This document shows positions 1 to 11,088 of a DNA stretch of 64,000 nucleotides, piece after piece. The notes beneath the pieces were generated by a model that saw only the letters and a program-made list of their open reading frames with translations, ran no database searches and was not told the DNA's origin. The number at the start of each line of letters is the position of its first letter. Positions within the stretch are counted from its first letter, which is position 1. The DNA is from Elymus sibiricus. Taxonomy: Eukaryota > Streptophyta > Magnoliopsida > Poales > Poaceae. The stretch lies in contig CM077676.1 of the NCBI GenBank assembly GCA_039707655.1, forward strand, positions 428,521,379-428,585,378, read 5' to 3'. The position numbers and the translations under genes were made by a program.

Positions 1-1228
1 TCGCAGTTGTAGTACTAGCCGCCGGAGCGGCGGTTCTCTTCCGCTTATCCACCCGGGGTTGAGGCGGCGGAGGTGGCGGAGTCTGCTGACGCGGCGGAGA
101 CGGCTGAGGCGGCGGAGGCGGCGGTGTGTGCTGATGCGGCGGAGACGGCTGAGGCGGCGGAGATAGAGCTGGATTGCTACTCTGAGGAGTCGATAGCCTT
201 GGCATCCAATGTGAAAGCACGATGTGTTCCTTTTTCCATAGAATGGTACTTTTTCTGGCATCTCCCAGTTCAGTCTCCCCTTCACCTGTAGGGAAGTCAA
301 GCTCCAGCTGCTCAAATCTCTTGATAACTTCATCCACCCCGACAAAAGCATAGCCATCTGGAATCGGAGAGCAATGGTAAGTTCCATTACGTACAAGAGG
401 TAAGGCAAAGCCGACCGCCACCTTCACGGATATGTTCATGCATTTCACATGTAGCTCACAATTTTCCCTCTGCGTGATATCATCCACGGGGTAGCGAGGA
501 GCCGTGATATCATCTATGGGCCGAACGAGCTCCGTGGAAGCCACGCTGCTTTTCCGCTGAGATGGTGGGACGGCAGTATCGAATGCAGGATCTTCGTGCC
601 GCTGAGATGGGCCGGTAGCTTGCTGGCTGGTAAGTGCCTCTATTTGCTTCTGCTGCCACGCTAATTTTTCTTCTATTTGCTGCAGCCGGTCTGCATGCTG
701 TTTCTTTTTTCTCCCTCGGCTTCTATAAGTGTCACTTCAGTCGGGAAACCCAATCTTCCACGGAACGGAGCCTGATGTGCCTCGTGTTCGTCCACTGTGT
801 TCAGCATTCCCGAGGGCGCGTGTCAGCTCGTCGTTCTCTCTATCGGGATTGAACTTCCCGTCCTGCACGTCCTTCATTGCAGCTTTAAGGTTTTGAGGGG
901 TGTTGCAAGTTGATCTTTTGTAAAAATACACTTCCCTGTTTCTGCGTCCAACTTTCCCCCATGCCTGTAGAACCAAGTCTTTGCCCATTCAGCCCATTCC
1001 AATGTCTCTGGATCGATCCCTTTATCAATCAGGTCATTCTCAGTTTTCTCCCACTTAGGCCTGGCAACCTTGCAGCCACCTGACCCCATAACATGGTGAT
1101 ATTCCTTTTTTGCAGCATTTTGCTTATTTATTTTTGACCTTTTCTTAACTTCATCCGATGTCTTGTACTCCACAAATGCGTCCCAGTGATCTTTTATCTT
1201 CTCATATGCTCCGGTGAATGTTGGAGTC
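1..1228 (-). pseudogene. TnpA/En-Spm-type CACTA gene, middle part of exon 2 (broken)
   Basis: Reading the minus strand from 1228 continues the protein interrupted at 7755. It has a KDHWDAFV motif, the NAAKK..HH..G.GG region, W.....W.YRHGGKL and NDELTRAL....H.GRTRG. The same blocks occur in the same order in CACTA-2 (39077-40780). They belong to the plant transposase (Ptta/En/Spm) family of CACTA second genes. The frame is broken near position 905, so the GRTRG part lies in another frame. A TGG-to-TGA nonsense codon sits at 737-739, where CACTA-2 has a Trp (FADW). Further down, around 60-180, the frame becomes a proline-rich repeat. The gene continues left out of the window. Breaks: retrotransposon insertion, one frameshift, one stop. 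Confidence 0.8.
1224..1228. repeat. Target site duplication of the gypsy element (left copy, GAGTC)
   Basis: GAGTC lies directly before the LTR start (TGCTACTTG) and is repeated exactly at 7750-7754 after the other LTR end (CGTATCA). A 5-bp duplication is standard for LTR retrotransposons. Confidence 0.95.
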
Positions 1229-2804
1229 TGCTACTTGTAGCTTGCGTTGGTATTTCCCCGAAGAGGAAGGGACGATGCAGCACAGTAGAGATAAGTATTT
1301 CCCTCAATTATGAAACCAAGGTTATCGAACCAGTAGGAGAATCACACAACACCTAGTAAGCAGTACCTGCACACAAACAACAAATCCTTGCACCCAACGC
1401 AAACAAGGGGTTGTCAATCCCTTGGCGGTAAGATTGCAAGATTAAATTGTATTTGATAGATTGATAGATTGCAGCAAAAATACTAAATAAAATAAATAAA
1501 AGAAAATGGCAGCAATATTTTTAGGGTTTTCGTAATATAATTTTGATAGACCCGGGGGCCATAGATTTCACTAGAGGCTTCTCTCGAGAAAATAGCATAT
1601 GGTGGGTAGACAAATTACTGTTGGGCAATTGATAGAAAAGCAAATAATCATGACGATATCCAAGGCAATGATCATGTATATAGGCATCACGTCCAAGATT
1701 AGTAGACCGACTCCTGCCTGCATCTACTACTATTACTCCACACATCGATGGGCTATCCAGCATGCATCTAGTGAATTAAGTCCATAAGAACGGAATAATG
1801 CCTTAAGAACGATGACATGATGTAGCCAAGACAAACTCACAAATTAATAAACCCAATGAATAAATCCCATCTTTTTACCCTTAGTAGCAACGATACATAC
1901 GTGTCATGTCCCTTTCTATCACTGGGATTGAGCACCGCAAGATCGAACCCAATACAAAGCACCTCTTCCCATGACAAGATAAATCAACTTAGTTGGCCAA
2001 ACCAAATCAATAGATCGGAGAAGAAATACGAGGCTATAATAATCATGCATAAAAGAGATCAGAGAAGACTCAAATAATATTCATGGATAATCTGATCATA
2101 AACTCACAATTCATCGGATCCCAACAAACACACCGCAAAGAAAGATTACATCGGATAGATCTCCAAGAACATCAAGGAGAACATTGTATTGAACATCAAA
2201 AAGAGAGAAGAAGCCATCTAGCTACTACCTATGGACCCGAAGGTCTGTGGTAAACTACTCACGCATCATCGGAGAAGCAGCAAGGTTGATGTAGAGCCCC
2301 TCCGTGATCGATTCCCCCTCCGGCAGATTACCGGAGAAGGACCCCAGATGGGATCTCTCTAGAACAGAGGCTTGCGGCGGCGTAAAAAGTATTTCGTGGA
2401 CTCTTCTGAGGGTTTCTGATTTTTCTGGAATTTATAGTGCTGGAATTAGGTCAAACGGAGCTTGGTGGGGCCCACGAGGCATCAGGGCGTGCCTGCCCCC
2501 CCAGGCGCGCCCTGGTGGCTCGTGGGGCCCACCAAGGTCTTCTGGTCTCCCCTCGAAGCTTCTGGTATTCTTCTTGCCTAAGAAAAAATCTCCAAAAAGT
2601 TTCACTGTATTTGGACTTCGTTTGATATTGATTTTCTGTGAAACAAAAACAGGGCAGAAAACAGCAACTGGCACTGGCACTAGGTTAATAGGTTAGTCTC
2701 CAAAAATGATATAAAATTGTTGTAAATGATTATAAAAACATCCAAGATTGATATTATAACAGCATGGAACAATCAAAAATTATAGATACGTTGGAGACGT
2801 ATCA
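1229..2804 (-). repeat. 3' LTR of the gypsy element
   Basis: On the minus strand it begins TGATACGTCTCC and ends CAAGTAGCA. It is a near-identical copy of 6181-7749, differing by scattered substitutions and an 8-bp indel near 1815-1822. On the element strand a short purine-rich run (AGCTTGGGGATGC) lies just upstream at 2805-2817 and probably serves as the polypurine tract. Confidence 0.95.
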
Positions 2805-5388
2805 GCATCCCCAAGCTTAATTCCTGCTCGTCCTCGAGTAGGTAAATGATAAAAACAGAATTTTTGATGTGGAATGCTGCCTAACATATTTATCACATAT
2901 TCTTTTTCTTTTTGTAGCATGGACATTGGACTTATATGATTCAAAGCAATAGTCTATAATTTGACATGAAAACATAGATACTCAAGCATACTAACAAGCA
3001 ACCATGTCTTTCAAAATATCAACGCTAAAGAAAGTTATCCCTAGCCCGTTATGCTCAATCATTGATCCATTTATGAAACACACTCAAATATTAGCTACAA
3101 CCAATGCACAAGTATGACAATAGTGTTCTCTAGTTGGTGCTTTTGTAAGAGAAGATGGAGACTCAAGAAAAATAAAAATTGCATAAAAGTAAATTGATAG
3201 GCCCTTCGCAGAGGGAAGCAGAGATTTGTCAAATGTGCCAGAGCTTAAAGCTGAAATTAAAGAGATAAAAAAAAATTGGGAGGCATGCTTTTCCTGTCAA
3301 CGAAAACGAATGAGAATTCCCAATATCTTCCATGCTACATACATCATAGGCGGTTCCCAAACAGAAAATAAAGTTTATTTCTTTCCACCAATTCTTTCAC
3401 AATCCATGGCTAGCCGTATCCACGGGTGCCCTCCATACCATCACTTTCCAAGGAATTTATTATTGTGATCACATAAGATTTTTCATTTCATTTCATTTCA
3501 CATTTCGGGACTGGGCATCCCTATTACCGCCACACTCTCGTGCAATGACAAGTGAATAAACACTCATCTTGAGAATAACACACCTAGCATGGAAGATATT
3601 GGCTACCCCCTTCCACTTCATGAGCAGTACGGGCACAGAAAACAGAAAAATTATTTTGAAATTTAGAGTTGGCACACACAAATTTACTTGGAACGGCATT
3701 GGAATACCGCATATAGGTAGATATAGTGGACTCATAAGGGAAAACTGGTTTTAAGGATTTTGGATGCACAAGCAGTATTTCCGCTTAGTACAAATGAAGG
3801 CTAGCAAAAGATTGAGAAGCAACAAACCAAAAAAATGAAAACGGTCATAAACATGCATTGAACATAACTAACACCGAATAATGCATCATAGTAGGATATA
3901 ACCTCATTGCATAACTATTGACTTAACGTGCTTGCATAGGGAATCACAAACCTTAACACTAATATTCTTACTTAAGCACAATTACTCACTAACATGGCAT
4001 CACATATCATCATTTCCATATCGCAAAACTATTGCAAGGAATCACACTTGTCATATCCAATGATCTATATGAAAGTTTTTATCTATATCCCTCTTGAATA
4101 TTCATCACTTTGGGACCAATTGCATAACATGTGCAAATTACCGTTACTATCATCATCTCTCAAAAAGATTTAAGTGAAGCATGAGAGTGCAAATATTTCT
4201 TCAAAATTTCAGTCTTAACAATTCTCAAAATAATATAAGTGAAGCATGAGAATTCATTTCTTCAAAATTTTAATCAAGTCAATTCTCAAAATGATATAAG
4301 TGAAGCATGAGAATTTATTTCTACAAAATTTCAATCAACTCTCAAAATAATATAAGTGAAGCATGAGAGTTTATTTCTACAAAATTTCAGCCACCACCGT
4401 GCTCAAAAGGATTTAAGTGAAGCACTAGAGCAACTGCCTAGCTCAAAAAATTTAAGTGAAGCACATAGAGTATTCTACAAATTATGATGATAACGTGTGG
4501 CTCTCTCAAAATAGGTGTGTGCAGCAAAGATGATTGTGACAAACTAAAAAGTAAACAAAGCAAAGACTCATATCATACAAGACGCTCCAAGCAAAACACA
4601 TATCATGTGACGAATAAAAATATAGCTCCAAGTAAAATTACCGATGGTCGGTAGAATAAAGAGGGGATGCCTTCCGGGGCATCCCCAAGCTTAGACGCTT
4701 GAGTCTTCCTTGAATATTACCTTGGGGTGCCTTGGGCATCCCCAAGCTTAGGCTTTTGCTACTCCGTATTCCTTCATCCATCGTGATCTCACCCAAAACT
4801 TGAAAACTTCAATCACACAAAACTCAACAAAACCTTCGTGAGATCCGTTAGTATAATAAAACAAATCACTACCATCAGTACTGTTGCAAACCCATTCATA
4901 TTTTAATTTTGCATTATACCTACTGTACTCTAACTTCACCATGTCTTATACCCCCCGATACAATCCATAGATTCATCAAAACAAGCAAGTAGTGCATCAA
5001 AAACAGAATCTGTCAAAAACAGAACAGTCTGTAGCAATCTATTTAAAAGCCATACTTATGTAACTCCAAAACTTCTGAAAAATTAGGACAACGTGGAAAA
5101 TTCATATACCAATACTGTGTAAAAATTTCAGATTTTTCTGACGCTCCAGTACAGAAACAAAATTCGGGCACTGGACGCAAAACTTTCTGTTTTCCAAACA
5201 ACATCAATTATACTATCTTCCAAATCATCCCAAAGGCTTTACTTGGCACAAACACTAATTAAAAACATAAAAATACTATCATACCAGTAGCATGACAGTA
5301 AAAACACACCATAACAGAAACTTATAACAACAATTTATTTTATTCATTGGGTTGCCTCCCAACAAGCGCTATTGTTTTATGCCCCTAG
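2805..5388 (-). other. Non-coding interior of the gypsy element
   Basis: This stretch between the 3' LTR and the gag-like gene is AT-rich and has no coding frame I can support. Short phrases recur, for example 'gcatccccaagctta' at 2806, 4680 and 4737. The region around 4158-4480 is a degenerate tandem repeat listed separately. Deletion of pol and its replacement by repeats is typical of non-autonomous plant gypsy elements. Confidence 0.75.
4158..4480. repeat. Degenerate tandem repeat, six copies of about 55-65 bp
   Basis: The core TTTAAGTGAAGCA or ATATAAGTGAAGCATGAGA recurs six times, separated by A/T-rich TTTCTTCAAAATTT blocks. Copies get shorter and more diverged toward higher coordinates. 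It lies inside the retrotransposon interior, between the gag-like gene and the 3' LTR. Confidence 0.8.
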
Positions 5389-5961
5389 CTAGGCATAATG
5401 CATAATTTCAAGTATTGTCATCTTTGGTTTTAATGATCTTAGCGGGGGTTTTCTCAACCCCGGGAGGCTCTTTACAATCCCATTATTTTCCGAAAAAGAG
5501 GCAATCTTAATATCCAATCGCTTATTGCATAGAGAAATCAAGGTATTCGTACGATTGAGATTTCCACTAATATTTTTAAGAGGCTCGTTAGACTTTTGCA
5601 ACTCAACCAAATTTTTCTGCATATCCCCCAATTTGTCTAATATTTGAGCCCCCTCTTGAGTAAAATCAAAACCCTTTTGTGGTGGAGGAACACCCAATAT
5701 GCCTTCTATTATTTCATAGGCGGTATTGGCCTCACTCTCAATAAAATTCCCGTTTGCGGCCAAATCCAAAAGCTGTCTATGATGCAAGGTTAAGCCTATG
5801 TAGAAATTGCGAAGCAAAATTTTTAAATCCCCTTTTACGGAACAAACACGATAGGACTCCATTAACCTATACCAAGCATCTTTAAGATTTTCTCCTTGTC
5901 TTTGTTTGAAGTAAAGCACTTCAAAATCCGGGGACAAAGGAGGGATAGAGACACTAGTCAT
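5389..5961 (-). CDS. gag: Gag-like protein of the non-autonomous gypsy element
   Basis: About 190 residues from an ATG at 5961 (MTSVSIPP...). The first half has the plant retrotransposon gag signature: FKQRQGENLKDAWYRL, then a RNFYIGL..HHRQLLD..ANG.F motif and a downstream ANTAYEIIEGI helix. This matches the capsid-like retrotrans_gag domain of Ty3/gypsy elements. No zinc knuckle (CCHC) is seen, and the C-terminal part (around residues 95-190) looks coiled-coil with no known domain. The frame is open upstream to 6123, but that part lies against the primer-binding region and is probably leader. The protein could package element RNA using a partner's pol products; that is inference. Confidence 0.75.
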   Translation of the reverse strand: MTSVSIPPLSPDFEVLYFKQRQGENLKDAWYRLMESYRVCSVKGDLKILLRNFYIGLTLHHRQLLDLAANGNFIESEANTAYEIIEGILGVPPPQKGFDFTQEGAQILDKLGDMQKNLVELQKSNEPLKNISGNLNRTNTLISLCNKRLDIKIASFSENNGIVKSLPGLRKPPLRSLKPKMTILEIMHYA

Positions 5962-6152
5962 AACGATAAGCAAGCAAAAAGCAAACAAGCAAACTAGAAA
6001 AAAGGCAAAAAGGCAAAGGAAAATATTTTTGTATATTTGTAAACACGTTTTAGAAGTGGGGGAGATGAAAACGAGAGGCAAATGGCAAACAAAATAAATG
6101 CAAGGAGATGAGAGTTTGTGCAAAGGTACTTGATAAATGTTGATGATGTCTT

Positions 6153-6170
6153 CCCCGGCAACGGCGCCAG
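6153..6170 (-). promoter_or_regulatory. Primer-binding site, tRNA-Asp type
   Basis: The minus strand reads TGGCGCCGTTGCCGGGG beginning about 11 nt inside the 5' LTR. It is complementary to the 3' end of plant tRNA-Asp (CCCGGCAACGGCGCCA). Its position next to the LTR at 6181 fixes the element's orientation. Confidence 0.88.
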
Positions 6171-6180
6171 AAATTCTTCC

Positions 6181-7749
6181 TGCTACTTGTAGCTTGCGTT
6201 GGTATTTCCCCGAAGAGGAAGGGATGATGCAGCACAGTAGAGATAAGTATTTCCCTCAATTATGAAACCAAGGTTATTGAACCAGTAGGAGAATCACACA
6301 ACACCTAGTAAGCAGTACCTGCACACAAACAACAAATCCTTGCACCCAACGCAAACAAGGGGTTGTCAATCCCTTGGCGGTAAGATTGCAAGATTAAATT
6401 GTATTTGATAGATTGATAGATTGCAGCAAAAATACTAAATAAAATAAATAAAATAAAATGGCAGCAATATTTTTAGGGTTTTAGTAATATGATTTTGATA
6501 GACCCGGGGGCCATAGATTTCACTAGAGGCTTCTCTCGAGAAAATAGCATATGGTGGGTAGACAAATTACTGTTGGGCAATTGATAGAAAAGCAAATAAT
6601 CATGACGATATCCAAGGCAATGATCATGTATATAGGCATCACGTCCAAGATTAGTAGACCGACTCCTGCCTGCATCTACTACTATTACTCCACACATCGA
6701 TGGGCTATCCAGCATGCATCTAGTGAATTAAGTCCATAAGAACGGAATAATGCCTTAAGAACGATGACGACAAGACAAACTCACGAATTAATAAACCCAA
6801 TGAATAAATCCCATCTTTTTACCCTTAGTAGCAACGATACATACGTGTCATGTCCCTTTCTGTCACTGGGATTGAGCACCGCAAGATCGAACCCACTACA
6901 AAGCACCTCTTCCCATGGCAAGATAAATCAACTTAGTTGGCCAAACCAAATCAATAGATCGGAGAAGAAATACGAGGCTATAATAATCATGCATAAAAGA
7001 GATCAGAGAAGACTCAAATAATATTCATGGATAATCTGATCATAAACTCACAATTCATCGGATCCCAACAAACACACCGCAAAGAAAGATTACATCGGAT
7101 AGATCTCCAAGAACATCAAGGAGAACATTGTATTGAACATCAAAAAGAGAGAAGAAGCCATCTAGCTACTACCTATGGACCCGAAGGTCTGTGGTAAACT
7201 ACTCACGCATCATCGGAGAAGCAGCAAGGTTGATGTAGAGCCCCTCCGTGATCGATTCCCCCTCCGGCAGATTACCGGAGAAGGACTCCAGATGGGATCT
7301 CTCTGGAACAGAGGCTTGCGGCGGCGTAAAAAGTATTTCGTGGACTCTTCTGAGGGTTTCTGATTTTTCTAGAATTTATAGTGCTGGAATTAGGTCAAAC
7401 GAAGCTTGGTGGGGCCCACGAGGCATCAGGGCGCGCCTGCCCCCCCAGGCGCGCCCTGGTGGCTCGTGGGGCCCACCAAGGTCTTTTGGCCTCCCCTCGA
7501 AGCTTCTGGTATTCTTCTTGCCCAAGAAAAAATCTCCAAAAAGTTTCACTGTATTTGGACTTCGTTTGATATTGATTTTCTGTGAAACAAAAACAGGGCA
7601 GAAAACAGCAACTGGCACTGGGCACTAGGTTAATAGGTTAGTCTCCAAAAATGATATAAAATTGCTGTAAATGATTATAAAAACATCCAAGATTGATATT
7701 ATAACAGCATGGAACAATAAAAAATTATAGATACGTTGGAGACGTATCA
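6181..7749 (-). repeat. 5' LTR of the gypsy element
   Basis: Near-identical partner of 1229-2804 with TG...CA ends, followed by the second GAGTC target copy at 7750-7754. On the element strand it would hold the Pol II promoter. I could not single out a convincing TATA box. Confidence 0.95.
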
Positions 7750-7754
7750 GAGTC

Positions 7755-8161
7755 TTGTTTTTCAGGACATAGTCTTGGTGCAATCTTTTCTTCCAGTTGC
7801 AGAATTGTGCGGCCATCTTCTTAAGAGTCCACGCCTTGACTTTTCGCTCTATAACTTTGTTATTTGGATCCACCTCTGGCGGTAGGGTGAAATTTGTCAT
7901 GAGCGTATTCCAAAGCATTTCTTTGGATCTATCGTCGACATAAGTAACTCCATCCGCCTTGGGCTTATTCCATTCTCGAATGGTGATCGGGATGATGTCC
8001 GTAACAATAACTCCGCACTGACTTACAATTGCTTTTGCGTTCTGCGCGGGACCAATCGGTTTGCCATCTTCAGCGACTTCTTCGATCTTGAACCTTTCAT
8101 TATCGCCCAACCTTTTTTTCGGGTCTCGTTTCTTTATAGAAGATTGTCTCGATCCGGAGGG
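7755..8161 (-). pseudogene. TnpA/En-Spm-type CACTA gene, start of exon 2 (interrupted)
   Basis: After an acceptor TTTCTTCTTTTAG, the frame opens at 8161 with PSGSRQSS, a basic stretch, then GDNERFKIEE..., NAKAIVSQCGVIVTDIIPITIREW and LKKMAAQFCNWKKRLHQDY. These align block by block with CACTA-2 at 40777-41226. The family is a CACTA second protein, by analogy with maize TnpA a DNA-binding protein for subterminal repeats. The exon is cut at the GAGTC site by the gypsy element and resumes at 1228. Confidence 0.82.
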
Positions 8162-8241
8162 CTAAAAGAAGAAAGAAGCGTTAATATATGTATATACAAA
8201 TCAATTAATGCATCTAGTCAGCAGAGGCTTAATTAATATAC

Positions 8242-8436
8242 CTCGCCGGACTTTGTAATAATTAAGGTTCCAACACCGGAGCCGTCATCTTCTCCCTCCA
8301 TTCCCTCACCGGAGCCGTCATCTTCTCCCTCCATTCCCTCATCAGAGTCGTTCAGAAACTGTGAGGTGATATCATCTCCATCGCGGATTATTTCCCCCAA
8401 CATGTCTTCTTGTTCTTCGTCTCTGCCGTGTTCCAT
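8242..8436 (-). CDS. TnpA/En-Spm-type CACTA gene, first coding exon
   Basis: From an ATG at 8436 the minus strand encodes MEHGRDEEQEDMLGE followed by an acidic region with a duplicated EGMEGEDDGSG unit (visible in DNA as a 33-bp tandem repeat at about 8280-8345). It ends at a GAG|GTATAT donor. The intron 8162-8241 closes with TTTTAG and joins in frame to exon 2 (PSGSRQ). CACTA-2 keeps only the last few bases of this exon (about 41315), so this copy shows the ancestral N terminus. Confidence 0.65.
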
Positions 8437-8457
8437 AGTTTCTGCAAAGACTTGCAA

Positions 8458-8687
8458 GTTATTTCAATGCTATAAACAAATTATTAAAACAAATTCACAT
8501 TTCCATGTCTATTTGCATCTCGATTAAAAAATCACATTATTAAAACAAATTCACATAATATCACTATTACATCTCGAATAATCCAGTTGCAACAATAATA
8601 TTATCATATAATATCACTAATACATCTCGAATAATCTAGTTAATGCAACAATAATATCACATAATATCACTAATACATCTCGCCCAA
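8458..8687. other. AT-rich CACTA interior with short imperfect repeats
   Basis: A phrase like ATATCACTAATACATCTCGAATAATC is repeated three times in tandem. No coding frame. It is probably an intron or leader of the TnpA-type gene. Confidence 0.5.
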
Positions 8688-8960
8688 TCAAACTGGACGT
8701 CGACTCGCGGTTCCTGAGCCGCGGGCGGTGAACACCCAAAGAGAAGGAACCATCACAGGATCATAGCTCGGGTGAGATTCCTGAAGAAACTGCCAGGTAT
8801 TGGAGAACCTGACGTCCAATGCAACCATGCAGCAATGGACGTGCTCGTCCTCCTCCCTGACATGGCGACGTACCACCTCCTCGGGGGCCGGCTCCCTCTG
8901 CACCGATAGTGGCCCACGCGACCGCCACCAAAGAAGCTCCGGGTCGACGACCGCCACCAA
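8688..8960 (-). CDS. Unrecognised GC-rich ORF inside CACTA-1, possible exon
   Basis: About 90 codons on the minus strand with a composition clearly different from the AT-rich flanks. Features are DPELLWW near the start, PAPEEVVRRHVREEDEHVH, RFSNTWQFLQ and a C-terminal VMVPSLWVFTARGSGTASR. I recall similar unannotated proteins in Triticeae but no function. The first codon is not ATG, so it may be an exon of the TnpA-type transcript or a separate cargo. CACTA-2 has no equivalent (41320-41560 is AT-rich). Confidence 0.4.
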   Translation of the reverse strand: MVAVVDPELLWWRSRGPLSVQREPAPEEVVRRHVREEDEHVHCCMVALDVRFSNTWQFLQESHPSYDPVMVPSLWVFTARGSGTASRRPV

Positions 8961-9845
8961 GTTTCAGCAGTCTTTCAACAACTACAAAACAGTAACAATG
9001 ACTAAGCATGTTTGCAAGCTTGTTGCACTCCTATCATGGCATGGAAAAAATTACTAGCAGTAAGAAGACATGAAGATGCTCCAAACTCATGTTGACAAGA
9101 TGCTCATATGACATATGCAATAATTCACACCAAAATGACAAAGTGACAAATCTTAACAGATTTCTGCAGTAACATCAGGATGCACTTTTGCAACAGAGAT
9201 TATGACATGTAGATGGATCCTAACATGAATGCAACAGCAACCATCATGTAGAGTGTGAAGACTAGATCATTTTACATATATAGATCATTTTCATCGGATG
9301 AACAGATGCAAAGATATGGTCACCTAAAAATGCACATATGCTGAGAAAATCAGAGGACTTGTGAAAATATACCCTGCGCAAAAAGCGGGACGGGGAGGAT
9401 CGGGATGGAGCGGTGCAGCGGGACCGTTTGGATCGGGGGTCGTCGTCGTCCAGGCCGAGAGTGGACGGGGCCGTCCCGACCGGTGCTTGAGGAAGGCCGA
9501 GGCGACAGATATGGGCCCGGCTCAGCCGGATCCAGTCGGAGGCGGGCAGGGGCGGCGGGCACAACTTGCTAGGGTTCGCCGGCAGCGGCTCTGGTGGCCG
9601 GCGAGGTCGATGTTGCACGGCGGCAGCGCGGGACCGTGCGGGTGCTGGCGCCGCGAGGCGAGCTTGCGGCGGCGGCGCAAGGGGAACGGCGACAGCCTCC
9701 GGCGACCGGCCGGCGAGACGGCGGGGCCGGGCGACGAGGAGGCGGGGGCGCGGGCAGCGCGCCTGGAGACGGGGAGGCACGAGGGGCTCGGGGCAGGAGA
9801 GGAAGATTGGGGGAGGGAGAAGGGGGCGGTTAAATACCGCGAGGC
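8961..9845 (-). promoter_or_regulatory. GC-rich 5' region of the CACTA-1 TnpA-type gene
   Basis: Positions 9359-9840 are strongly GC- and CpG-rich and separate the internal repeat array (9846-10045) from the TnpA-type gene. CACTA-2 has the same arrangement at 41580-41960. On the minus strand a TATA-like GGTATTTAACC lies at about 9829-9838, directly downstream of the array. The long reading frames here are open in several frames on both strands, as expected from GC content, so I do not call protein. 8961-9358 is AT-rich with nothing recognisable. Confidence 0.5.
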
Positions 9846-10045
9846 CTTTAGTCCCGGTTGGAGCCACCAACCGGGACGAAAGGGTGTTTAGTCCCGTTTG
9901 GTGGCTTCAACCGGGACTAAAGGTAGGCCTTTAGTCCCGGTTGGAGCCACCAACCGGGACTAAAGCTATTTTTGGACGCAGCCGAAAGGGCGCGAATGTT
10001 AGGCCTTTAGTCCCGGTTGGAGCCACCAACCGGGACTAACCGTGT
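9846..10045. repeat. Internal array of TTTAGTCCCGGTTGG inverted repeats, CACTA-1
   Basis: Three near-perfect palindromes made of CCTTTAGTCCCGGTTGG and its complement around a short GAGCCA spacer, plus partial copies. The same motif forms the subterminal array at 16610-16825. In CACTA elements such motifs are binding sites for the TnpA-type protein. This array is far from either end and next to the TnpA-type gene's 5' region. Confidence 0.88.
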
Positions 10046-10770
10046 ATGATGGTTTCTAATGAAATTGATTGTCGAGTGGTTTAAAGGAATTTAATTTATA
10101 AAATTATTTTAGTTTTGTTTTAAACAGATTCAAAAACAGTAGCATACATGCCTAGTTTTGATTTAATTCTTTTTATTATTAAAGTTTTTAACAAAAAATA
10201 CTTTATGAAAATTTTAGTTGGATAAATTTTACTTTCTATTAACTTTACTTTAGATCAGAAACAATTTGTATTATTAGTTGATTTTTTTATTTAATTCTAA
10301 GTTAATATTATTTTGATCATAACTAGAGTTTTATAAAAGCTTTTTAGTTGATTCTTTTTACTATTGAAGAATATTATAAAATAGTTTTTGTTAACCTAAT
10401 AATGTTATATTTTCTTTTCTGTTAAGTTATTAGTTTAGTATTTTTCTTTGATGCTAAGTTTTATTTAGGACAAAAACTATTTTTGTTATTTGTAGTTAAG
10501 TCCTTCAGTTCCCTTAGGAGTTTTTATTTGGATTTCCTTGAAGTTTTGTTTTGCTTTCTATTTGCTTTTTCTTATTGTTTTCTTTATTGCTTTATTCATT
10601 GATTGTATTTTGATTGCTAGAATGCTTGCTAGAGTGAATGCTTATATGAATGCAATGTTTGATTATATAGATTTTCATCAGAAAGTGACAAATAGTTCTA
10701 TCAAGTTATTTCTGAGAGCGATATAAATCTTCAGCAACTAATACCAGTCAAGTTCACTTTGACCATATGT
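10046..10770. other. AT-rich cargo segment, left of the SPT6 fragment
   Basis: About 700 bp of very AT-rich sequence (many TTTTATT runs) with no supported gene. Its part nearest 10770 (about 10690-10770) reads like intron sequence following the SPT6 exon on the minus strand. It lies between two 32-bp direct repeats (10019-10050 and 11120-11151). Confidence 0.5.
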
Positions 10771-11088
10771 TCAGACCAGTGATTCTAGATCAAAGCCATC
10801 ATCAGAATAGTTGTCTCCCATAACTATGGCTTTCAACCCAGAATCAAAGGTGCAAATTATTTGGTTATCTTGTATATGCCGAACAGTTACTTGAACAATC
10901 CTACCATCTGATATGTTGTCCTCAGTTTCACCAGAAAGCAACCAGAACTCCTCATCTGGACTTGGCTCGGCATAAGGGGTCCTCCGATCAGAGAAACCAC
11001 ACAGTAGCTCCAACTTTATGTCATACAACATTTCTCTCTTATCATCTCCGATGCTTCTGCTGTATTCATCTATGTCAAGACGTTTAAG
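10771..11088 (-). pseudogene. SPT6: Captured fragment of host transcription elongation factor SPT6
   Basis: On the minus strand a frame runs from about 11088 through LKRLDIDEYSRSIGDDKRE, MLYDIKLELLCGF, RTPYAEPSPDEEFW, LSGETED.ISDGRIVQVTVRHIQ and FDSGLKAIVMGDNYSDDGFDLESL. This is the region of plant SPT6 just before and into its S1 RNA-binding domain. SPT6 is a histone chaperone travelling with RNA polymerase II. Only about 105 of some 1,600 residues are present. The frame ends right after ESLV, where TG|GTCTGA could be an exon/intron junction, so the source was probably genomic DNA. The coding frame is undamaged but has no start context of its own. It is captured cargo of CACTA-1, not a functional SPT6. 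Confidence 0.85.

Larger units (their letters stand above)
1229..7749 (-). mobile_element. Gypsy-type LTR retrotransposon, gag-only and non-autonomous
   Basis: It has two LTRs of 1576 and 1569 bp bounded by TG...CA, a 5-bp GAGTC target duplication, and a tRNA-Asp-type primer-binding site next to the LTR at 6181. This places the element on the minus strand. The 3.4-kb interior holds one gag-like reading frame (5389-5961) and no protease, reverse transcriptase, RNase H or integrase, so it must be mobilised in trans. I count about 19 substitutions and two small indels between the LTRs (roughly 1.2%). With the usual grass rate of 1.3e-8 per site per year this implies about half a million years. 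It interrupts the coding exon of CACTA-1's TnpA-type gene. The LTR start (TGATACGTCTCC) resembles abundant wheat gypsy families, but I do not name one. Confidence 0.95.

Noticed and set aside
9262..9891. Overlapping frames of 120-200 codons on both strands
   Set aside because: The GC-rich region is open in several frames at once, has no domain, and lies where a promoter/leader is expected in both CACTAs.
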